This document shows positions 14,642 to 18,095 of a DNA stretch of 18,095 nt, piece after piece. Location of the stretch: contig DASXAQ010000104.1 of assembly GCA_036406615.1 (NCBI GenBank), forward strand, positions 1 through 18,095, given 5' to 3'. Each line of letters begins with the position of its first letter. Position 1 is the first letter of the stretch. The position numbers and the translations under genes were made by a program. The notes beneath the pieces are model-generated. The model ran no database searches, was not told the DNA's origin, and saw nothing but the letters and a program-made list of their open reading frames with translations. Source of the stretch: DASXAQ01 sp036406615 (lineage in GTDB: Bacteria > Actinomycetota > UBA4738).

Positions 14642-15786
14642 GACTTCGGGATCTCCTTGCGGGGATCGATGAACGGCAAGCCGGCCGTCACCGCCGGCAC
14701 CGGCCCATCCGGCGAGGACAGCTCGAGCCCCGTCCCCGGCGCCGACAATTCGACCGGCACCCACGCGTACCCGATGTTCCTCTTGAGCCGGAACGAGTGG
14801 CTCGCCGACGTCAGCCGGCCGACGATCTCGCCCCCGGCGCGCACCGGCCAGAAGTCCTCCAGCCACATGCGGAACGGCTCGCCGCCGATCTCAACCCCGA
14901 CCAGCTTGTCGCGTACGCCCGCCGTGGCGATCCGCTCGAGCGCCGGCTTGCCGATGAAGTCGGCCGAGAACTCGACCAGGCGCTCCATCCCCGTGATCTC
15001 GAACGGGTTGTTCTCGATCGTCATGTCGTTGCCGTAGTTGAAGATCCCGGCCTCCAGGCGCCGCTGGTCCGACGGCGCGATCGGCCGGATCCCGTGCGGT
15101 TCGCCGGCCGCCATGACAAGGTCCCAGAGGTCGGAGCCGCGCGCGGCGTCGCGCAGGTAGATCTCGTAGCCCACCTCGCCGGTCCAGCCCGTCCGCGACA
15201 CCACGACCGGGATGCCGTCCAGGTCGGCTTCGGCGCACCAGTAGTAGCGAAGGTCCGCGATCGCGTCGCCGAACAGCGAACGGATCACGTCCTTCGACTT
15301 CGGCCCCTGGACCTGCAAGGGCGACACGTCGGGCTCGCGGCACTCGACGTCAAGTCCCGCGAACGCCTGCACGCCCTTCGCGTACAGCAGCGCGTCGGAG
15401 TCCGCCAGCGAGAGCCAGAAGTGGTTCTCGCCGAGCCGCAGCAGGATCGGGTCGTTCACGATGCCGCCGTCGGGCGCGATGATCGGCGCGTACTTGCACT
15501 GGCCGACGGCGCACGTGGACAGGTCGCGACACGTGAGCAGCTGGGTGAACCGCGCCGCGTCCGGCCCGGTGATCTCCACCTGGCGCTCGACGGCCACGTC
15601 CCACAGCGTCACGTGCTCCAGCAGGTGCCAGTACTCCTTCTCGTCATCGTCGTACAGCGTCGGGATCAGCATGTGGTTGTACAGGTCCCAGCTGGTGCAC
15701 CCGGCCTCGACCGTGCGGTGCCAGTACGGCGACTTCCGGTACCACGTGGCCAGGTAGAACGTGAACGTGCCGGGTTCGAACGCCAT
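14638..15786 (-). CDS. GcvT-family tetrahydrofolate-dependent methyltransferase, DmdA-like
   Basis: The protein has 382 residues of the glycine-cleavage T-protein fold, which moves a methyl or methylene group to tetrahydrofolate. Family landmarks are IVNDPILLRL (109-118), SRTGWTGEVGYEIY (197-210), RLEAGIFNYGNDM (243-255) and DFIGKPAL (276-283). The wording LYNHMLIPT (35-43), EHVTLWDVAVERQVEITG (57-74), LLTCRDLS (83-90) and SLADSDALLYAKG (126-138) is close to what I recall of dimethylsulfoniopropionate demethylase DmdA rather than true GcvT. The substrate is unproven; another methylated sulfur, nitrogen or oxygen compound is possible. The ATG is eight bases past the stop of the upstream FAD oxidoreductase gene, with its AAGGAG site inside that gene's last codons, so the two are translationally coupled. 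A longer upstream frame (to 16173) overlaps that gene and is rejected. Confidence 0.85.
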   Translation of the reverse strand: MAFEPGTFTFYLATWYRKSPYWHRTVEAGCTSWDLYNHMLIPTLYDDDEKEYWHLLEHVTLWDVAVERQVEITGPDAARFTQLLTCRDLSTCAVGQCKYAPIIAPDGGIVNDPILLRLGENHFWLSLADSDALLYAKGVQAFAGLDVECREPDVSPLQVQGPKSKDVIRSLFGDAIADLRYYWCAEADLDGIPVVVSRTGWTGEVGYEIYLRDAARGSDLWDLVMAAGEPHGIRPIAPSDQRRLEAGIFNYGNDMTIENNPFEITGMERLVEFSADFIGKPALERIATAGVRDKLVGVEIGGEPFRMWLEDFWPVRAGGEIVGRLTSASHSFRLKRNIGYAWVPVELSAPGTGLELSSPDGPVPAVTAGLPFIDPRKEIPKS

Positions 15787-15794
15787 GGCGAGCT

Positions 15795-17414
15795 TCAGCT
15801 CCTTCGTCGTCGTGCGCGCCGGCGATCCCGTCGGATCTCGCGCACGCAGTTGTAGGCCGGGATGCCGCACACGCCCCCGCCCGCGTGCGTCGCCGAGCTG
15901 CACTGGTACAGGCCGGCGATCGGCGTCCGGTAGTCCGCGTAGCCGGGCGACGGCCGCATGTGGAACAGCTGGTCGGCCGACAGCTCGCCGTGGAAGATGT
16001 TGCCGCCGACGAGCCCGTACGCGTGCTCCATCTCGTGCGGCCCGATCACCTGGCGGTGCAGGATGGAGTCGCGAAAGCCCGGCGCCAGATCGTCGTAGCC
16101 GTCGATGACGCGGTCGGCGTAGCGCGCCAGCTCGTCGTCGTGGGGTTGGCTCGCCCACGTGTGCGGCACCCACTGCGTGAACAGCGACACAATGTGCGTG
16201 CCCTCCGGCGCCAGCGTGGGATCGTGCATCGTGGGGATGACGCCGTCGGAGAAGGGCGCGACGGCCGCATGACCGGCTCTGGCCTCCTGGTACGCGCGCT
16301 CGAGGTAGTCGACGGAGTGGGCCAGCTCGAACCCGCCGCTGTAGTCGATCTCGCGGTCGGGATCGGCCGTGAACCGGGGCAGGCGCGACACGGCCAGGTT
16401 GATCTTCACGGTGCCCGAGCGCGTCTTCCAGTGCTCGATGTCGCGCACGAAGTCCTCAGGCAGCTGCCCCCGTTCGACCTGCTCGAGGAACGTGATCTTC
16501 GGGTGGATCGCGGTGACCACCACCGGCGCCGACAGCTCCTCGCCGCCGGCGAGCGCCACGCCCGTCGCGCGTCCATTCGACGTCAGGACGCGTTCGACGC
16601 GCGCGCCGGTTCGAACCTGCGCTCCGAACGACTCGGCCGAGCGCCGGATCGCGGCGGCCACCGCTCCCATCCCGCCCTCGGGCACGCCCCACTCTCCGAG
16701 CTTGCCGTCGCCGACGTCGCCGATCGAGTGGTGCGCCATGACGTAGGCGGTGCCGGGCTCGCACGGTCCCGCCCACGTGCCGATGACGCCGTTGATGGCG
16801 AACGGGACCTTCGCCTGGTCGGATTCGAACCAGTCGTCGAGCAGGTCGTCGACGCTCATCGTCATCAGCCGTGTGAGATCCGCGATCGTCCGCACGTCCA
16901 GCCCGCGAAAGCGCCACGCGAACCTGATCTGGTCCACCAGGTCCGCGGGCTGGCGCGACCCGATGCGCGGCGGCGTCGTCATGAGCAGCGGGCCGAGGAC
17001 CGCGGCCAGGCGTTCGATCCACGCTGAGTACTCGGGCAGCGCCTCGGCGTCCTTCTTGGAGAACTTCGCGAACTCGGCGTAGTCCTTCGCCGGATCCTCG
17101 TACTGGGTGAGCGACCGGCCGTCTGGGAACGCGATGTAGTACGGCCCGACTGGGTGCACCCGGTACCCGTGCTGCGGCAGCGACAGGTCGCTCACGATCG
17201 TGTCGGGCATCAGGCTCATCACGTAGGACAGCGTCGTCACCCTGAACTCCGGCGCGTCGGGCCACGGCGCCGACGTGGACGAGGCGCCGCCGACCTCCGG
17301 CCGGGCCTCCAGGACGATCGTCCGTGCCCCGGTGCGCGCCAGGTAGGCGGCCGCCACCAGGCCGTTGTGGCCGCCGCCGATCACGATCGCGTCGTACCGG
17401 TTCGCCGGTGACAT
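15795..17414 (-). CDS. FAD-dependent oxidoreductase, phytoene-desaturase / PYROXD2-like
   Basis: The protein has 539 residues. An N-terminal Rossmann dinucleotide-binding motif (YDAIVIGGGHNGLVAAAYLA; Gly13, Gly15, Gly18) is followed by Glu36 in TIVLEARPEVGG, which should bind the FAD ribose. The C-terminal FAD-contact segment is IAGLYQCSSATHAGGGVCG (about 499-517), as in CrtI-type and PYROXD2-type flavoproteins. An Arg-rich tail ends the protein. There is no carotenoid gene near it, so carotenoid desaturation is not supported. The start has GGAG (17423-17420) five bases ahead. It is first in a two-gene operon with a THF methyltransferase. Together they suggest oxidation and demethylation of a methylated small molecule (inference). 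A perfect palindrome at 17451-17466 sits in its promoter region and implies control by a dimeric repressor. Confidence 0.88.
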   Translation of the reverse strand: MSPANRYDAIVIGGGHNGLVAAAYLARTGARTIVLEARPEVGGASSTSAPWPDAPEFRVTTLSYVMSLMPDTIVSDLSLPQHGYRVHPVGPYYIAFPDGRSLTQYEDPAKDYAEFAKFSKKDAEALPEYSAWIERLAAVLGPLLMTTPPRIGSRQPADLVDQIRFAWRFRGLDVRTIADLTRLMTMSVDDLLDDWFESDQAKVPFAINGVIGTWAGPCEPGTAYVMAHHSIGDVGDGKLGEWGVPEGGMGAVAAAIRRSAESFGAQVRTGARVERVLTSNGRATGVALAGGEELSAPVVVTAIHPKITFLEQVERGQLPEDFVRDIEHWKTRSGTVKINLAVSRLPRFTADPDREIDYSGGFELAHSVDYLERAYQEARAGHAAVAPFSDGVIPTMHDPTLAPEGTHIVSLFTQWVPHTWASQPHDDELARYADRVIDGYDDLAPGFRDSILHRQVIGPHEMEHAYGLVGGNIFHGELSADQLFHMRPSPGYADYRTPIAGLYQCSSATHAGGGVCGIPAYNCVREIRRDRRRARRRRS

Positions 17415-17441
17415 CTGGGCTCCGAGCAGGTTCGGGGCCGA

Positions 17442-17447
17442 AGCCTA
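17442..17447 (-). promoter_or_regulatory. Candidate -10 box for the oxidoreductase-methyltransferase operon
   Basis: On the minus strand TAGGCT (17447-17442) is a TANNNT box about 27 bases before the ATG. The 17451-17466 palindrome lies in the spacer directly upstream, so a bound protein would block RNA polymerase. The -35 is not recognisable. Confidence 0.35.
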
Positions 17448-17450
17448 ACC

Positions 17451-17466
17451 TTGAACGGCCGTTCAA
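17451..17466. promoter_or_regulatory. Perfect 16-bp palindrome, likely repressor operator
   Basis: TTGAACGGCCGTTCAA is a complete inverted repeat with no mismatch. It lies between the divergent oxidoreductase and O-antigen-ligase-like genes. Its form (TTGAACG then its complement) resembles operators of TetR-family repressors. No regulator gene is in the window. Confidence 0.65.
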
Positions 17467-17481
17467 TGCCACCGTGCGGGC

Positions 17482-17504
17482 AACCCATCCCCTTGGGTTA
17501 TAGT
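17482..17504 (+). promoter_or_regulatory. -10 box TATAGT with an upstream inverted repeat
   Basis: TATAGT (17499-17504) matches five of six -10 consensus bases and would start transcription near 17511. Immediately upstream, AACCCA (17482-17487) and TGGGTT (17494-17499) are a perfect inverted repeat with a six-base gap, touching the -10 box. It may be a second operator, for the rightward gene. Confidence 0.45.
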
Positions 17505-17515
17505 CCGGCCCAGTC

Positions 17516-17554
17516 TCATCTCTCGAGGGGGGATCGGCGTGCGACGAGAGATGA
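17516..17554 (+). other. 10-bp stem-loop holding the ribosome site and GTG start
   Basis: TCATCTCTCG (17516-17525) and CGAGAGATGA (17545-17554) are perfectly complementary. The 19-base loop between them contains the Shine-Dalgarno AGGGGGG (17526-17532) and the GTG start (17539-17541). The right arm lies within the first codons and covers the alternative ATG at 17551. Confidence 0.5.
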
Positions 17555-18095
17555 CCGACCTTCAGCCCGCCTTGGCTCAGGACGCCCTGGTTCGGCCGCC
17601 GCGTGATTCGCACGCCCGCGGCGCGGGTCTCGACGCGGGGGTCCGCCGTGCTGCGCTCGCCGTCGGTGCGATGGCCCTCGGGTACGGGGCGGTCGCCCGC
17701 GGCGGCTTCTACCAACCGACCGCGGCGGTGCTCGGCCTTGGCCTGCTGGCCGCCGGCCTGGCGGCGAGCCGTCCCCCGAGGGATCTGCGGATCCCTGGGT
17801 TCGCGTTCGCGCTGCTGGGGCTCGGGCTGGTCCCGGCTGCGTGGGCGACGCACTGGCCGCGCGCGGCGCTCATCCCTGCGTCGACGATCGCGGCGGCGTG
17901 CGGCGCGTTCCTGCTCGCTCGCGCGTTCGTCGAGCAGGGTCGCCGCGCCGACCTCCTGGCGTTGCTGGAGTGGATCGGCGTGGGCGTGGCTCTGGCGGGG
18001 ACCGTCGGCCTGGCGCTGCATGCCGAGCCGCTCGCCGCGCGCGCGACCGGCCTGTGGCGCGCCGGGTCCACGCTGACCTACGCGAACGCGACCGG
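17539..18095 (+). CDS. O-antigen ligase-like polytopic membrane protein (partial, runs off right edge)
   Basis: 185 complete codons are seen with no stop. After a polar N-terminus (1-35) come hydrophobic segments at about 37-54, 60-76, 87-103, 111-130 and 141-160. The segment GLWRAGSTLTYANAT (171-185) follows and runs into the edge. This resembles the start of the Wzy_C / O-antigen ligase domain (pattern RxxSTLxYxNAxA), found in membrane enzymes that join or polymerise surface glycans. The GTG at 17539 is preferred because AGGGGGG ends six bases before it. The in-frame ATG at 17551 is 18 bases away and buried in the stem at 17545-17554. Its own TATAGT promoter diverges from the oxidoreductase operon. 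In a lineage without a classical outer membrane the substrate may be a teichoic-acid-like or exopolysaccharide chain, which is a guess. Confidence 0.65.
   Translation, partial: MRREMTDLQPALAQDALVRPPRDSHARGAGLDAGVRRAALAVGAMALGYGAVARGGFYQPTAAVLGLGLLAAGLAASRPPRDLRIPGFAFALLGLGLVPAAWATHWPRAALIPASTIAAACGAFLLARAFVEQGRRADLLALLEWIGVGVALAGTVGLALHAEPLAARATGLWRAGSTLTYANAT

Noticed and set aside
12715..15855. Plus-strand open frame of 1,046 codons
   Set aside because: It is out of frame with the second cyclase gene and opposite the methyltransferase. Its Arg/Gly-rich composition and lack of motifs mark it as a high-GC shadow.
16456..18021. Minus-strand frame of 521 codons across the oxidoreductase and the divergent promoter
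   Set aside because: It overlaps a well-supported flavoprotein in another frame, crosses the palindrome and promoters, and has no recognisable domain.
17603..18076. Plus-strand frame of 157 codons near the right edge
   Set aside because: It is Arg/Ser-rich and out of frame with the hydrophobic O-antigen-ligase-like frame that starts at 17539 and ends in a recognisable STLTYANAT motif.
1..18095. tRNA genes, CRISPR arrays, insertion sequences, att sites
   Set aside because: The gaps between genes are short, and none shows cloverleaf arms, regularly spaced repeats, terminal inverted repeats with a transposase, or an integrase.

Overview
The window is very GC-rich, gene-dense chromosomal DNA of a high-GC Gram-positive type. 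I infer an actinobacterial lineage, perhaps a deep-branching soil clade such as Thermoleophilia. The grounds are GC-rich codon use, two genes placed exactly one leaderless spacing behind a TANNNT -10 box, a DUF4446 protein, a multidomain zinc-ribbon/cyclase/AAA/TPR family and an O-antigen-ligase-like protein. No rRNA, tRNA, CRISPR array, transposase or phage gene is visible. This looks like ordinary chromosome rather than a mobile island.

Layout. (1) 1-171 (-) is the N-terminus of a type IV prepilin running off the left edge. It diverges from signal peptidase I (356-1069), which is followed by a membrane protein with a K+-channel-like pore motif (1116-2264) and a 4-coumarate-CoA-ligase-like acyl-CoA synthetase (2373-3959). 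(2) A LarC-like nickel-pincer-cofactor protein (3966-4970, -) converges on the ligase gene. It diverges, from overlapping -10 boxes, from a cell-envelope/housekeeping run: DUF4446 (5042-5533), bactofilin (5549-6040) and seryl-tRNA synthetase (6075-7346). serS appears to use a CTG start codon. (3) Two tandem paralogues of about 1,150 residues follow (7387-10845 and 10856-14326). Each has a zinc ribbon, a class III nucleotide cyclase domain, a STAND-type AAA ATPase and TPR-like helices. A 96-residue zinc-ribbon protein (14351-14641) comes next. (4) A minus-strand operon encodes a phytoene-desaturase-like FAD oxidoreductase (15795-17414) and a DmdA/GcvT-type methyltransferase (14638-15786). Its promoter region carries a perfect 16-bp palindrome. 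(5) An O-antigen-ligase-like membrane protein (17539 to the right edge) has its start codon inside the loop of a 10-bp stem.

The most interesting signal is the cyclase pair. The first copy keeps both metal-binding aspartates but has lost the transition-state Asn and Arg. The second keeps Asn and Arg but has Glu in place of the first metal Asp. The losses are complementary, as in the C1/C2 halves of mammalian adenylyl cyclase. This suggests an obligate heterodimer with one composite active site, built by tandem duplication and reciprocal loss. Part of it is read directly from the residues; the heterodimer is inference.
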